From positions 348,501-412,500 of the forward strand of contig NC_006270.3 of the NCBI RefSeq assembly GCF_000011645.1: a stretch of DNA of 64,000 nucleotides, in the 5' to 3' direction. Shown in pieces: positions 47,101 through 55,814 of this stretch (positions are counted from its first letter, which is position 1; each line of letters begins with the position of its first letter). The translations under genes were made by a program, and so were the position numbers. Below the pieces are notes generated by a model that saw only the letters and a program-made list of their open reading frames with translations, was not told the origin of the DNA and did no database searches. The stretch comes from Bacillus licheniformis DSM 13 = ATCC 14580. GTDB lineage: Bacteria; Bacillota; Bacilli; Bacillales; Bacillaceae.

Positions 47101-50100
47101 ACCGCAGCGCGCTGCCGGAGCCGCAAGGTCTAAGTGGTCAAAGCGATTCATATAGAGCGCCGTCAACCGAATTTGAAAAAGCCCTCTGCGGCATTTGGGA
47201 GGAGGTGCTTGGCGTTCGGCCGGTCGGACTTGACGACAATTTCTTCGATCTTGGCGGACATTCATTAAAAGGAATGATGCTGACAGCGGAAATCCAATCC
47301 AAGCTCGGAAAAAAAGTACCGTTAAAAACGTTGTTCGATTGTCCGACAGCCGGCTTGCTCGCCCGCAGTATCGAAGCCGATGGACAGGCAGAACAAAGCG
47401 GGATTCAGCCTGCCGAAAAACGCGACTGGTATCCCGTTTCATCCGCTCAGCAACGGATGTATGCCCTCCATCATATTGAAAAGAACGGAACGGGCTACAA
47501 CATGCCGTCTGTTCTCATGCTGGAAGGCGTACTTGATACGGATCGCTTAAGACGGGCATTCGCAGACTTGGTGAACCGCCATGAATCATTGCGGACCGCA
47601 TTCGTTGAAATCGATGGCCGCACCGTTCAAATTGTGCATGAAAAAGCGGACATTGACTTAAAGGTTATTCATATTCATGAAGAGGACGCAGAAGCACAGA
47701 TCAACCGCTTTATCAGACCATTTGATCTCAGCACCGCTCCGCTGATCAGAGCCGAGCTGCTCTCCATCAGCTCTGCGCGCCATCTGCTTTTGATTGATAC
47801 GCATCATATTATTGCGGACGGCGTTTCCAGAAGCCTTTTCGTCAAAGAAATTGCACAGCTTTATAAAGGCGCTTCGCTCCCTGAACCGAAGCTGCATTAT
47901 AAAGATTATGCGGTGTGGCAGCAACAACCTGACCAGCAAGAAAACATTCGGAAACAGGAAGACTTCTGGCTCCGGCAGTTTAAGGAAACCGTTCCGGAAC
48001 TCAGCCTTCCGCTCGACTTTCCGCGTCCTCCTGTCCAAAGCTTTGCCGGGGACCGGGTTCACTTTAAAGTATCAAAAGGCACCGCCCTTAAAATCCGCCG
48101 TTTGATGGCGAAAACGAACACGACGCTGAATATTGTAATGCTCGCCGTTTTTAATCTGTTTTTAAGCCGTCTTGCCGGCCAAAAGGATATTGTCGTCGGC
48201 TCAGCGGCAGCGGGCAGAACGAATGCTGATTTGAAAGACGTGCCGGGGATGTTCGTCAACTCGTTGGCGCTGAAAAACCATGTACCTGATCAAGCATCAT
48301 TCAGCGGGTTTTTGGAAGAGGTGAAAAACAACAGCCTCGCAGCCCTCGACCATCAGGACTATCCGTTTGAAGAGCTGATTGCCAAGCTTGATTTGCCGCG
48401 CGATATGAGCCGGAATCCGCTGTTCAATGTCATGCTGACAACGGAAGATCCTGATAAAGAAACGCTCGATTTAGACGGTCTGATAATCAAGCCGTATGAG
48501 ACTTCACATGCCGCTGCCAAGTTCGACCTGACACTGGGGGCTTTTGAAAAAGATGATGAAATCGGTCTTCAGTTCGAATATGCAACAGATTTATTTAAAA
48601 AACAAACGATTGAACGCTGGAGCGGATATTTGCTTAACCTGCTCGAAGCGATTGCCGAAAACCCGGATGCAAGCCTTTCAGACCTTTCGCTTCTGGATGA
48701 AGCCGATAAACGGCGGATCTTGTACGAATGGAACGAAACAGTTCTCGACGTGCCGCAGAACAAAACAGTCCATGAGCTGTTCGAAGCGCAAGTCCTCCGC
48801 ACGCCTGACCGCGGGGCAGCGGTGTACAACGGCGTGCAGTGGACGTACAAAGAGCTGAATGCGCGCGCCAACCGTCTGGCCCGGCTGCTGATCGAAAAAG
48901 GGGCCGGCCCTGAACAGCGGGTTGGGATCATGGTGAAGCCTTCGCTGGAAATGGCGGCCGGCGTGCTCGCGATTTTGAAAGCGGGAGCGGCCTATGTACC
49001 GATCGACCCCGGCTATCCGGCCGAGCGGATCGGATACGTACTGAAAGACAGCGGTGCAGAACTGCTTCTGACGCAAAGCGGATTAACGATGCCGGACGCA
49101 TTTACCGGAGAAGTGATCGATTTGAATAGAGAAGCCTCCATTCTGGCCGGCGAGCTTTATCCCGAGGATGACATCAATCCAAGCGCAGAGGCTCAGTCTG
49201 ACAACCTGGCATACTTGATTTACACATCGGGCACGACAGGCCAGCCGAAAGGCGTCATGGTCGAACATCAATCGCTCGTGAACTTGTGCTATTGGCATAA
49301 CGATGCATTCACGGTCACCGAACAGGACAAAAGCGCGAAATATGCCGGCTTCGGCTTTGACGCTTCCGTCTGGGAGATGTTCCCGTACTGGATCGCCGGA
49401 GCGGAGCTTCATATCATCGATGAAGCGATCCGGATGGACATTACGCGTTTGAATGAATATTTCGAAGAGAACGGGATTACGATCACGTTCCTGCCGACAC
49501 AGTTGTGCGAACAGTTCATGGAGCTCGACAACCAGTCGCTGCGCGTGCTGCTTACTGGCGGAGACAAGCTGAAGCGGATCGAAAAACGGAACTACACGCT
49601 CGTCAACAACTATGGGCCGACGGAAAACACAGTCGTTGCGACGAGCACAGCAATCGATCCTGATGAAGGCATGCTTTCGATCGGAAAGCCGATTGCCAAT
49701 ACGCGGGCGTATGTGCTTGGACAAAACAACGAAGTTCAGCCTGTCGGCGTCGCTGGCGAGCTGTGCATCGCCGGCCGCGGGCTTGCGCGCGGCTATCTGA
49801 ACAAGCCGGAGGAAACGGCGAAGCGTTTTACGGAAGACCCGTTTGTGCCGGGCGAGCGCATGTACCGGACAGGGGATGCGGTCAAATGGCTGGAAGACGG
49901 GCGGCTTGAGTACATCGGCCGGATCGACCAGCAGGTGAAAATCCGCGGCTTCCGGATCGAGCTTTCTGAAATTGAAGTCCAGCTCGCGCGGCTCTCTGAA
50001 GTTCAGGAAGCAGTCGTCACCGACATCGAAGACGCCTACGGCAACAAAGCGCTGTGCGGCTATGTCGTTGCGGACGAACAGCTTGATACAGAAAGCCTCG

Positions 50101-51905
50101 CCCGTAAGCTGGGGCAGACGCTTCCGGACTACATGGTACCGGCGTATTGGGTGCAGCTTGATGAGCTTCCGGTTACGGCGAACGGAAAAGTCGACCGAAG
50201 GGCGCTGCCTCAGCCTGACGTCGAAGCGCAGACAGCTGAATACAAAGCGCCGCGCACAGAAACGGAACAGCTGTTGGCAGACATTTGGCAGGATGTTCTC
50301 GGCATAGACCGAATCGGAGTCACGGACAATTTCTTCGCGCTCGGCGGGGACTCGATCAAAGGAATTCAAATGGCAAGCCGGCTTCAGCAGCACGGGTGGA
50401 AGCTGGAGATGAAGGACTTGTTTCAGCACCCGACGATCGGGGAGCTCAGTTCTTATGTTCAAGCCGCTGACGCTAAACCGATCGATCAAGGCCCTGTCGA
50501 AGGCGAAGTCACACTGACGCCGATCCAGCGCTGGTTCTTCGAACGGAAATTTACGAACGAGCATCACTGGAATCAGTCGGTCATGCTTCACGCCCCTTCA
50601 GGGTTTGACCCGGAGCTCGTCGAACAGACATTGGCGGCATTGACAGAGCATCATGATGCACTTCGCATGGTGTATCAAAAGAATAACGGCCGCCTCATTC
50701 AATATAACCGCGGGCCGGATGACCGTTCGTTCGCCTTTCGAGTGGTTGACCTGCGATATGTCACCGACATTGAAACGGAAATAGCCGCTCAAGCAAACCG
50801 CCTTCAGGCAAGCCTTGATCTTGAAAACGGGCCGCTTGTAAAGGCTGAACAGTATCAGACTGCGGAAGGCGACCATTTGCTGATCGTCATTCACCATTTG
50901 GTGATCGACGGCGTGTCATGGCGGATTCTGCTGGAAGACTTTGCATCAGGCTATTCGCAGGCCGCACAGCAGCATGATGTTGTTTTCCCTGATAAAACCA
51001 ATTCGTTTAAAGACTGGGCCGAAGCGCTTGAGGCTTATGCGCAAACCGAACGCTTCCTTAAAACGGCCGATTATTGGCGCAGACTTGAACAAGAGCGTAT
51101 TTGTGAGCTGCCGAAAGATCGTGCTGCCGCAGAAAGAAAAGCGGAAAACACCTCTGCTGTTAAGTTTGAATTAAGCGAAGCGGAGACTCGTCTGCTGCTG
51201 ACGAAAGTGCATGAGCCGTATGGAACGGATATCAACGATATCCTGCTTTCCGCTCTCAGCCTGACGATCAGGGAATGGACGAACGGCTCCAATATTTGCA
51301 TCAATATGGAAGGCCACGGCAGGGAGGAAATCATTCCAGGGATGAACATTTCGAGAACGACGGGGTGGTTTACCGCACAATATCCAGTTGTTTTAAAAAG
51401 CCAAGCAGCGGCAGGGTTGCCTGAGACCATTAAAAACGTCAAAGAAACCCTCCGGCGCATTCCTGACAAAGGAATCGGCTACGGCATCCTTCGCTACTTA
51501 ACAGACCGGAAAAAAGCCGGTGCAATTTTCTCGATCAAGCCTGACATCAGCTTTAACTACCTGGGACAGATCGACAGGGAGGTGCAGACCGGCTTCTTTG
51601 GGCCTTCTCCTTATGATATGGGAAGACAGGTCTCTGAAAGGTCTGAAGCACTCTATGCACTGAGCTTCAGCGGCATCATCAGCAAGGAAAAATTCATCTT
51701 GTCATGTTCATTCAATACAGAGGAATATGACAGGCAGACCATACAGGAGCTCATGGACAGATTCAAAGCTTTCCTGACAGCATTGATCGACCATTGTACA
51801 GCTAAAGAAGAACGCGAATTTACACCGAGTGATTTTTCTGCCGGCGATCTTGAGATGGAAGAAATGGGCGACCTGTTTGACGTTCTTGAAGAAAACTTGA
51901 AATAA
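41139..51905 (+). CDS. lchAB: Lichenysin synthetase B (modules Val-Asp-D-Leu)
   Basis: 3588-residue NRPS taking the tripeptide from LchAA and adding residues 4-6. Order with marker residues: C1 (HHIVMDG 143), A1 (TSGSTG 611), T1 (GGHSL 994); C2 (HHIITDG 1176), A2 (1645), T2 (2038); C3 (HHIIADG 2222), A3 (2696), T3 (GGDSI 3068), epimerase (HHLVIDG 3251). Codes: DAFWIGGTF (Val), DLTKVGHIG (Asp), DAWFLGNVV (Leu, followed by epimerisation). The N-terminus QKVYPLTPMQEGMLYHAM is a typical docking/C-domain start. A GAGGTG ribosome site lies before ATG 41139, 19 bases after lchAA. A3-T3 is nearly identical in DNA to the third module of lchAA. Confidence 0.97.
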   Translation: MGKQKIQKVYPLTPMQEGMLYHAMLDPESSSYFTQLELVIDGEFDLGIFEKSVNQLVRSYDILRTVFVHQQLQKPRQVVLAERQAIVEFEDLADLDEERQKTRIDRYKQEVQAAGFNLAKDMLFKTAVFRLDRKKYHLVWSNHHIVMDGWSMGILMKRLFQNYEAFRANRTVPLDQGKPYADYIKWLGRQDKDEAASYWEHRLSGLESPSVIPGGKTRPDSGSYRNEEFTFVWDKDMVDALQKAANRYHVTAPNLFQAIWGTVLAKYNRSEDVVFGTVVSGRPSEIDGIEHMAGLFINTIPVRLRVDQNASFAELFKQAQQHAIDAERYDYLPLYEIQKQSALDGRLISHLVAFENYPLDKELESGTIHERLGFSIKAAGAFEQTNYDFNLIVYPGAEWTIKLKYNGEAFDAAFIEQAAGHLTRLAEEAIANPESKAGSADMLSKQEQQTLLAFNQTKTGYPREKTIPELFEEQVEASPDKTAVAADGRSLTYRRLNEKANQLARRLKARGLMHGNAAAIMMERSLEAAVSMLAVLKAGGVYVPIDPGYPEERIRFLLEDSGAKIVLTKDSPQISLEGYEVLAANAVDAEKEDAANLVHANKPGDLAYYIYTSGSTGKPKGVMVEHRNIVRLVKNAGYIPLKSDVKMAQTGAVSFDASTFEVFGALLNGGTLYPVPKETLLDGKRFRVFLEETGITTMWLTSPLFNQLAQQDPGMFATLNDLIIGGDALVPGIVNRVKRESPELSLWNGYGPTENTTFSTCFFIDQAYERTIPIGKPIGNSTAYIVDEHGALQPIGVPGELCVGGDGVARGYLNQPELTDEKFVGDPFAEGKRMYRTGDLAKWLPDGNIEFLGRIDHQVKVRGFRIELGEVEAALARLEGISEAAAVIRENNTGETEICAYYTAVGARPAAQLRTELSRSLPEYMIPAHLIELDSMPLTANGKVDKRQLPAPIAEETDRFEAPKNETEKILAAIWEEILGIKQPGIDDNFFSIGGHSLKAMMLTAKIQEQLQKEVPIKVLFEKPTIRELAEFLQGETKEKTAPIAPAPSRANYPVSSAQRRMYILNQLEEASTSYNVPAVLLLEGELDKERLEDAFRALISRHETLRTSFELIDGEIVQTIHQDAVFHLTESVADEAEAEAAIRGFIRPFQLNKAPLVRAELVKLEEKRHLLMIDMHHIITDGSSTGILIRDLASFYHGEEAPAPKLHYKDFAVWQNGPEHQEKLKEQEQYWLDIFKGELPVLDLPYDFPRPSKRSFEGDRVVFGINRKLTADVQKLLSEADATLYMFLLAAFNILLSKYASQEDLIVGSPVAGRTHPDLHNIPGMFVNTLALRNRPEGEKTFKEFLQEVKETSLQGFAKQDYPLEELIEKLPLPRDTSRNPLFSVFFNMQNMEIPTLKLGDLQISSYSVRHRTAKFDLSLEAVEHDGEIGLSFDYAVSLFKEETIRRWSGHFLNVIKTICENPGIKLRDIELLSDKERGLLLEEVRRSRAERLEERPFHVRFEEKAAEMPDQPAVVCGETILTYRGLDERANQIANVLRSEGIGKDDVVGIMLDRSAEVAAAILGVMKSGGAFLPIDPEMPTSRIQYMLEDSKARWLLTEHSHQAALADWYNGRLIDVRNDTLMASKKRPHLIHDGASLAYIIYTSGTTGQPKGVQLEHRNLANYVSWFISEARLSASDKTMLLSSYAFDLGYTSLFPVLLAGGELHIVRKETYTEPETFIHYIGEQGITYIKLTPSLFHTVVQPQSFALAKGLQSLRLIVLGGEKINPKDVERFHSRYPDTRFINHYGPTETTIGAIAKPVEPGMIRQFAERPTIGRPISGAGALVLDASRRLVPAGAAGELYITGSGLARGYVNNRELTAAKFIENPYTPGTFMYRTGDLVRRLPNGEIEFLGRTDDQVKIRGYRIELKEIEEAFIGLEHIERAVVLSFTADSGLDELCAYIQAKRQLPVSEMRERLSERLPSYMIPSYFVTVDKMPLAANGKVDRSALPEPQGLSGQSDSYRAPSTEFEKALCGIWEEVLGVRPVGLDDNFFDLGGHSLKGMMLTAEIQSKLGKKVPLKTLFDCPTAGLLARSIEADGQAEQSGIQPAEKRDWYPVSSAQQRMYALHHIEKNGTGYNMPSVLMLEGVLDTDRLRRAFADLVNRHESLRTAFVEIDGRTVQIVHEKADIDLKVIHIHEEDAEAQINRFIRPFDLSTAPLIRAELLSISSARHLLLIDTHHIIADGVSRSLFVKEIAQLYKGASLPEPKLHYKDYAVWQQQPDQQENIRKQEDFWLRQFKETVPELSLPLDFPRPPVQSFAGDRVHFKVSKGTALKIRRLMAKTNTTLNIVMLAVFNLFLSRLAGQKDIVVGSAAAGRTNADLKDVPGMFVNSLALKNHVPDQASFSGFLEEVKNNSLAALDHQDYPFEELIAKLDLPRDMSRNPLFNVMLTTEDPDKETLDLDGLIIKPYETSHAAAKFDLTLGAFEKDDEIGLQFEYATDLFKKQTIERWSGYLLNLLEAIAENPDASLSDLSLLDEADKRRILYEWNETVLDVPQNKTVHELFEAQVLRTPDRGAAVYNGVQWTYKELNARANRLARLLIEKGAGPEQRVGIMVKPSLEMAAGVLAILKAGAAYVPIDPGYPAERIGYVLKDSGAELLLTQSGLTMPDAFTGEVIDLNREASILAGELYPEDDINPSAEAQSDNLAYLIYTSGTTGQPKGVMVEHQSLVNLCYWHNDAFTVTEQDKSAKYAGFGFDASVWEMFPYWIAGAELHIIDEAIRMDITRLNEYFEENGITITFLPTQLCEQFMELDNQSLRVLLTGGDKLKRIEKRNYTLVNNYGPTENTVVATSTAIDPDEGMLSIGKPIANTRAYVLGQNNEVQPVGVAGELCIAGRGLARGYLNKPEETAKRFTEDPFVPGERMYRTGDAVKWLEDGRLEYIGRIDQQVKIRGFRIELSEIEVQLARLSEVQEAVVTDIEDAYGNKALCGYVVADEQLDTESLARKLGQTLPDYMVPAYWVQLDELPVTANGKVDRRALPQPDVEAQTAEYKAPRTETEQLLADIWQDVLGIDRIGVTDNFFALGGDSIKGIQMASRLQQHGWKLEMKDLFQHPTIGELSSYVQAADAKPIDQGPVEGEVTLTPIQRWFFERKFTNEHHWNQSVMLHAPSGFDPELVEQTLAALTEHHDALRMVYQKNNGRLIQYNRGPDDRSFAFRVVDLRYVTDIETEIAAQANRLQASLDLENGPLVKAEQYQTAEGDHLLIVIHHLVIDGVSWRILLEDFASGYSQAAQQHDVVFPDKTNSFKDWAEALEAYAQTERFLKTADYWRRLEQERICELPKDRAAAERKAENTSAVKFELSEAETRLLLTKVHEPYGTDINDILLSALSLTIREWTNGSNICINMEGHGREEIIPGMNISRTTGWFTAQYPVVLKSQAAAGLPETIKNVKETLRRIPDKGIGYGILRYLTDRKKAGAIFSIKPDISFNYLGQIDREVQTGFFGPSPYDMGRQVSERSEALYALSFSGIISKEKFILSCSFNTEEYDRQTIQELMDRFKAFLTALIDHCTAKEEREFTPSDFSAGDLEMEEMGDLFDVLEENLK
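48615..50614 (+). repeat. Copy B of the ~2-kb repeat (LchAB module 3)
   Basis: Partner of 37856-39846. The protein is identical from the A3 motif to the carrier domain except for single residues. The break in identity (49080-49200) falls in the variable loop before TSGTTG. Confidence 0.85.
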
Positions 51906-51918
51906 CCACCGAGGACTT

Positions 51919-51937
51919 GCCCGCTTGTCAAGCGGGC
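51919..51937 (+). other. Hairpin between lchAB and lchAC
   Basis: GCCCGCTT / AAGCGGGC, 8 bp with a 3-base loop and no T run, in the 57-base gap. It is likely an mRNA-stability or partial-processing element rather than a terminator. Confidence 0.5.
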
Positions 51938-51962
51938 GAGCCTATGAAAGGGGGATACGATC

Positions 51963-54900
51963 TTGAGCCAGTTTAAAAAAGAACATGTCCAAGACATATA
52001 CTATTTGTCACCGATGCAGGAAGGGATGCTGTTTCATACGCTGCTGCATCCGGGGCAAGGCTTTTATATTGAACAAATCAGCATGCAGGTGAAAGGCTCT
52101 TTTCAAAAGGATGTATTGGAAAAAAGCATGAATGTCATCATCGGCAGGTATGATATATTCCGAACCGTTTTCGTTCATGAAAAAATGAAACGTCCGGTTC
52201 AAGTCGTTTTAAAGGAAAGGTCATTTCAGGCAGAAGAAATTGATCTATCAGGACTTTCTGAAGCAGAACAAAATGAGAGAATTGAAGATTATAAACGAAA
52301 AGATAAAGAAAAAGGATTTAACCTCTCAAAAGACATTCCGATGAGAACGGCGGTTTTTAAGAAGGGGCAGGATCGTTACGAATGGGTGTGGAGCTATCAT
52401 CATATTCTGCTTGACGGATGGTGCTTCGGCATTGTCGTACAGGAGCTGTTCGAAGTATACAACGCGCTCCGTGAAAACAGGCCATACAGCCTCGGGCCTG
52501 TCAGACCTTACAAAGAATATATTAAATGGCTCGAAAGCCAGGACAAACAAAAATCGCTGGTCTACTGGGAACATCATTTAGCCGGATTCGAAGGGCAGAC
52601 GACATTCAGCGAACAGCGGAAAAACCCGGAGCAAGCCGGCAATCAGCCGGAAGAACTGCTGTTTACACTTCCAAAAGAAGATACAGAAGCGTTCACACAG
52701 CTAGCAAAAGCGCATCATACCACGTTGAGCACGGCGCTTCAGGCGGTGTGGTCGGTGCTGCTCAGCCGCTATCAGCGATCCCGCGATCTGATCTTCGGTA
52801 CAGTTGTTTCAGGCCGCCCCGCTGACATTCAAGGTGTCGAGCACATGGTCGGTTTGTTTATCAATGTCGTCCCGAAACGGGCGACCTTTGGCCCGCAAAC
52901 GACCTTTACGGAGCTGGTCGCTGATTTGCAGAAGCAGGCGCTCGAAGCTGAACCGCATCAATATGTGCCGCTCTATGAAATTCAAAGTCATATAGCAGCG
53001 CCGAACTTAATCGACCATATTATCGTTTTTGAAAATTACCCGCTGCAAGAAGCCAATAAACAGCAGAAAGAAAAAAATCTCGGCTTCACAATGGACGAGA
53101 TCAGCGTTTTTGAAAAATCGAATTATGATCTGAATTTGCTTGCTTCACCGGGTGAAGAAATGATGCTGAAACTTGCATACAACCGGAATATATTCGAACC
53201 ATCTTTCATCTTGCGGTTAAAAGAACAGCTTTTGACAGCCATTCGCGAGGTCATCAGAGATCCGGAGCAGCCGCTTGACGACATTTGTGTCGTTTCCAAA
53301 AAGGAAAAAGAGCGACTTCTCCATGAATTTAACGGTCAAGTCCAACGGAAGCAAATCGGCCTGACGATTCCCCAATGGTTTGAGCAATACGCTGAAGCGC
53401 TCCCGGAAAAGCCCGCGGTATCAGCGGCCGGGCGGACGCTGACATATCGGGAATTGAACGAAAAGGCGAACAAGGTCGCGCACCTTTTGCGCAAAAAGAA
53501 CGTCGGCCGCGGCGAGCCCGTCGCCCTTTTGTTCCGCCGTTCGCCGGAAATGGTCATCGCGATACTCGCCGTCTTAAAAGCAGGGGGCGCCTATCTGCCG
53601 ATTGACCCGGAATATCCTGAAGCACGGATTCAGTATATGCTGGAAGACAGCGGGGCTGTTTGCATGCTGACACAGGAAGAGCTTGCCGGCCGGGCGGCGT
53701 CGCTTTCTTTTCATAAGCATACGATCCTGATCGACGATCCTGCTGTGTCTGCAGAAAGCGGGAGAAACCTCGAAATCGCCGCCGAGCCGGACGACCTTGC
53801 TTATATTATGTATACGTCTGGCACAACGGGAAAACCGAAAGGCAATCTGACGACACATGCCAATATTACAAGGGTTGTAAAAGAGACAAACTACATCAGC
53901 CTTTCCGAGAAAGACACCTTGCTGTCCCTTTCAAACTATGCGTTTGACGGCTTCACATTTGATCTGTACGGCGCGCTGTTAAACGGAGCAAAGCTGGTGG
54001 TGGCCGATCAGGCGACGATTCTCCATATCGGCAAGCTGACAGAAGCGATTCAGAAGGAAAACATCACAGTCATGTTTGTGACAACGGCGCTGTTCAACTT
54101 GCTGGTTGATGCGGGAACAGGGTGGATGAAAGGGATTCGCAAAGTCCTGTTCGGCGGAGAGCGCTCATCTGTCAGCCATGTCAAGAAAGCATTTGCTGCC
54201 ATGGGACCGGACAGGATCATCCATGTATACGGGCCGACGGAAACGACCGTCTTCGCGACGTTCTATCCGGTCAACCGTATGGAAGACAGCGCGGTTTCCA
54301 TTCCGATCGGCAAGCCGATAAACGAAACGAATGCATACATCCTGACGGAAAATAACCGGCTTCAGCCGATTGGAGCGGTGGGTGAATTGTGTCTGAGCGG
54401 TACAGGAGTATCGCGCGGCTATTTGAACAGGCCGGAACTGACTGCGGAAAAATTCGCGCCGCATCCGTTTAACAGCGGTGAAACGATGTACAGGACGGGA
54501 GATCTGGCCCGCTGGCTGCCGGACGGCAATATCGACTTCATCGGGCGGATCGATGATCAAGTGAAAATCCGCGGACACCGGATTGAGCTCGGTGAAATCG
54601 AAGAGCAGCTGATGCGCTGCCAAGGCGTAAAGGAAGCCGTTGTAACCGCCAGGAAAAGCGGGAACGGGGATGCGGCGCTCACCGCTTATGTCGTCCCGGT
54701 GCAGGGAACTGAGGTTGCAAACGAGGAGGTTCGCCGCCAATTGGCGCGGAGGCTACCGGCTTACATGGTGCCGGCTGCGTATATCATGCTTGAAGAGCTG
54801 CCGCTTACCGCTAACGGAAAAGTCAACCGACGCCTTCTCCCTGAAGCCGATGGCCGGCCGAATTCAACAGAGCGCCGTGCACCCCGCAATGCTACGGAAG

Positions 54901-55811
54901 AAAAGCTTGCAGTGATTTGGTCTGAGGTTCTCGGCAGACAGCAGATCGGAATAGACGAGAACTTTTTTGAAATCGGGGGACATTCATTGAAAGCCATGGC
55001 CGTCGCCTCCCGGATGCTGAAAGATCTCGCAATCGATGTTCCGGTGAATGTGTTGTTTGAAATGCCCACAATCGAGGGCCTCGCGGCTTATATCGACCAA
55101 GGCGGCCATGTGGATGAAGTGAAAAAAACCGTCTTCAATCAGGCAAGCACCCGCCATTTGTTCGCTTTCCCGCCTGTCCTCGGATACGGCATCATGTACG
55201 GCAAGCTGGCCGAACAAATGCCGGAATACAGGATTCACGCGTTCGACTTTATAGAAAGCGATGACCGCGCTGTGCGCTATGCAGAAGCCATCTCCGACCT
55301 TCAGCCTGAAGGGCCGCTGACATTGATCGGCTATTCAGCCGGCTGCGGACTTGCCTTTGAAGTGGCGCAAGCGCTCGAAAAGAACGGACGGAAGGTCGAA
55401 AAGCTGCTGATGATCGACTCATATATGAAGAACGATGTCAGCGATTTAGAAGGGCGGTCAATTGAAGCCGATACGGCCGCCTTGATGGAAGCCAACAAGG
55501 ACAATGAATATATGAAAATCAAGACGGTTGCCGATGGCATCGCTAAAAAGATGACAGCCTATTATTCTTACTTTGTCAATCTTGTCCATCAAGGAACGGT
55601 CAGCTCGGAGATTCATTTGATCAAATCAGAGCACGCAAAACCGCTCCCGGCATGGCTTTCGTTGTGGAAAGAAGGAACGGAGTCTTCATATGATGAATAT
55701 CAAGGCGCTGGAAGACATGATGAAATGCTTGCGGACGGCTTTGTTAAAAGCAACGCAGATCTCATCAGACAGATTTTGGGCGAACGTGCCGCTGTAATCG
55801 GAGGTGCATGA
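51963..55811 (+). CDS. lchAC: Lichenysin synthetase C (module Ile plus thioesterase)
   Basis: 1282-residue termination module. C (HHILLDG 145), A (TSGTTG 618), T (GGHSL 1004) and a C-terminal thioesterase with the nucleophile motif GYSAG (about 1122) and a GAGRHDEML His motif near residue 1249. It releases and cyclises the lipoheptapeptide on the beta-hydroxy group of the fatty acid. The specificity code reads DGFFLGVVF, close to the isoleucine code DGFFLGVVY, giving Ile7 as in lichenysin (surfactin has Leu7). The start is TTG 51963 with AAAGGGGG nine bases upstream. lchAD starts three bases after the stop. Confidence 0.96.
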   Translation: MSQFKKEHVQDIYYLSPMQEGMLFHTLLHPGQGFYIEQISMQVKGSFQKDVLEKSMNVIIGRYDIFRTVFVHEKMKRPVQVVLKERSFQAEEIDLSGLSEAEQNERIEDYKRKDKEKGFNLSKDIPMRTAVFKKGQDRYEWVWSYHHILLDGWCFGIVVQELFEVYNALRENRPYSLGPVRPYKEYIKWLESQDKQKSLVYWEHHLAGFEGQTTFSEQRKNPEQAGNQPEELLFTLPKEDTEAFTQLAKAHHTTLSTALQAVWSVLLSRYQRSRDLIFGTVVSGRPADIQGVEHMVGLFINVVPKRATFGPQTTFTELVADLQKQALEAEPHQYVPLYEIQSHIAAPNLIDHIIVFENYPLQEANKQQKEKNLGFTMDEISVFEKSNYDLNLLASPGEEMMLKLAYNRNIFEPSFILRLKEQLLTAIREVIRDPEQPLDDICVVSKKEKERLLHEFNGQVQRKQIGLTIPQWFEQYAEALPEKPAVSAAGRTLTYRELNEKANKVAHLLRKKNVGRGEPVALLFRRSPEMVIAILAVLKAGGAYLPIDPEYPEARIQYMLEDSGAVCMLTQEELAGRAASLSFHKHTILIDDPAVSAESGRNLEIAAEPDDLAYIMYTSGTTGKPKGNLTTHANITRVVKETNYISLSEKDTLLSLSNYAFDGFTFDLYGALLNGAKLVVADQATILHIGKLTEAIQKENITVMFVTTALFNLLVDAGTGWMKGIRKVLFGGERSSVSHVKKAFAAMGPDRIIHVYGPTETTVFATFYPVNRMEDSAVSIPIGKPINETNAYILTENNRLQPIGAVGELCLSGTGVSRGYLNRPELTAEKFAPHPFNSGETMYRTGDLARWLPDGNIDFIGRIDDQVKIRGHRIELGEIEEQLMRCQGVKEAVVTARKSGNGDAALTAYVVPVQGTEVANEEVRRQLARRLPAYMVPAAYIMLEELPLTANGKVNRRLLPEADGRPNSTERRAPRNATEEKLAVIWSEVLGRQQIGIDENFFEIGGHSLKAMAVASRMLKDLAIDVPVNVLFEMPTIEGLAAYIDQGGHVDEVKKTVFNQASTRHLFAFPPVLGYGIMYGKLAEQMPEYRIHAFDFIESDDRAVRYAEAISDLQPEGPLTLIGYSAGCGLAFEVAQALEKNGRKVEKLLMIDSYMKNDVSDLEGRSIEADTAALMEANKDNEYMKIKTVADGIAKKMTAYYSYFVNLVHQGTVSSEIHLIKSEHAKPLPAWLSLWKEGTESSYDEYQGAGRHDEMLADGFVKSNADLIRQILGERAAVIGGA

Positions 55812-55814
55812 TGC

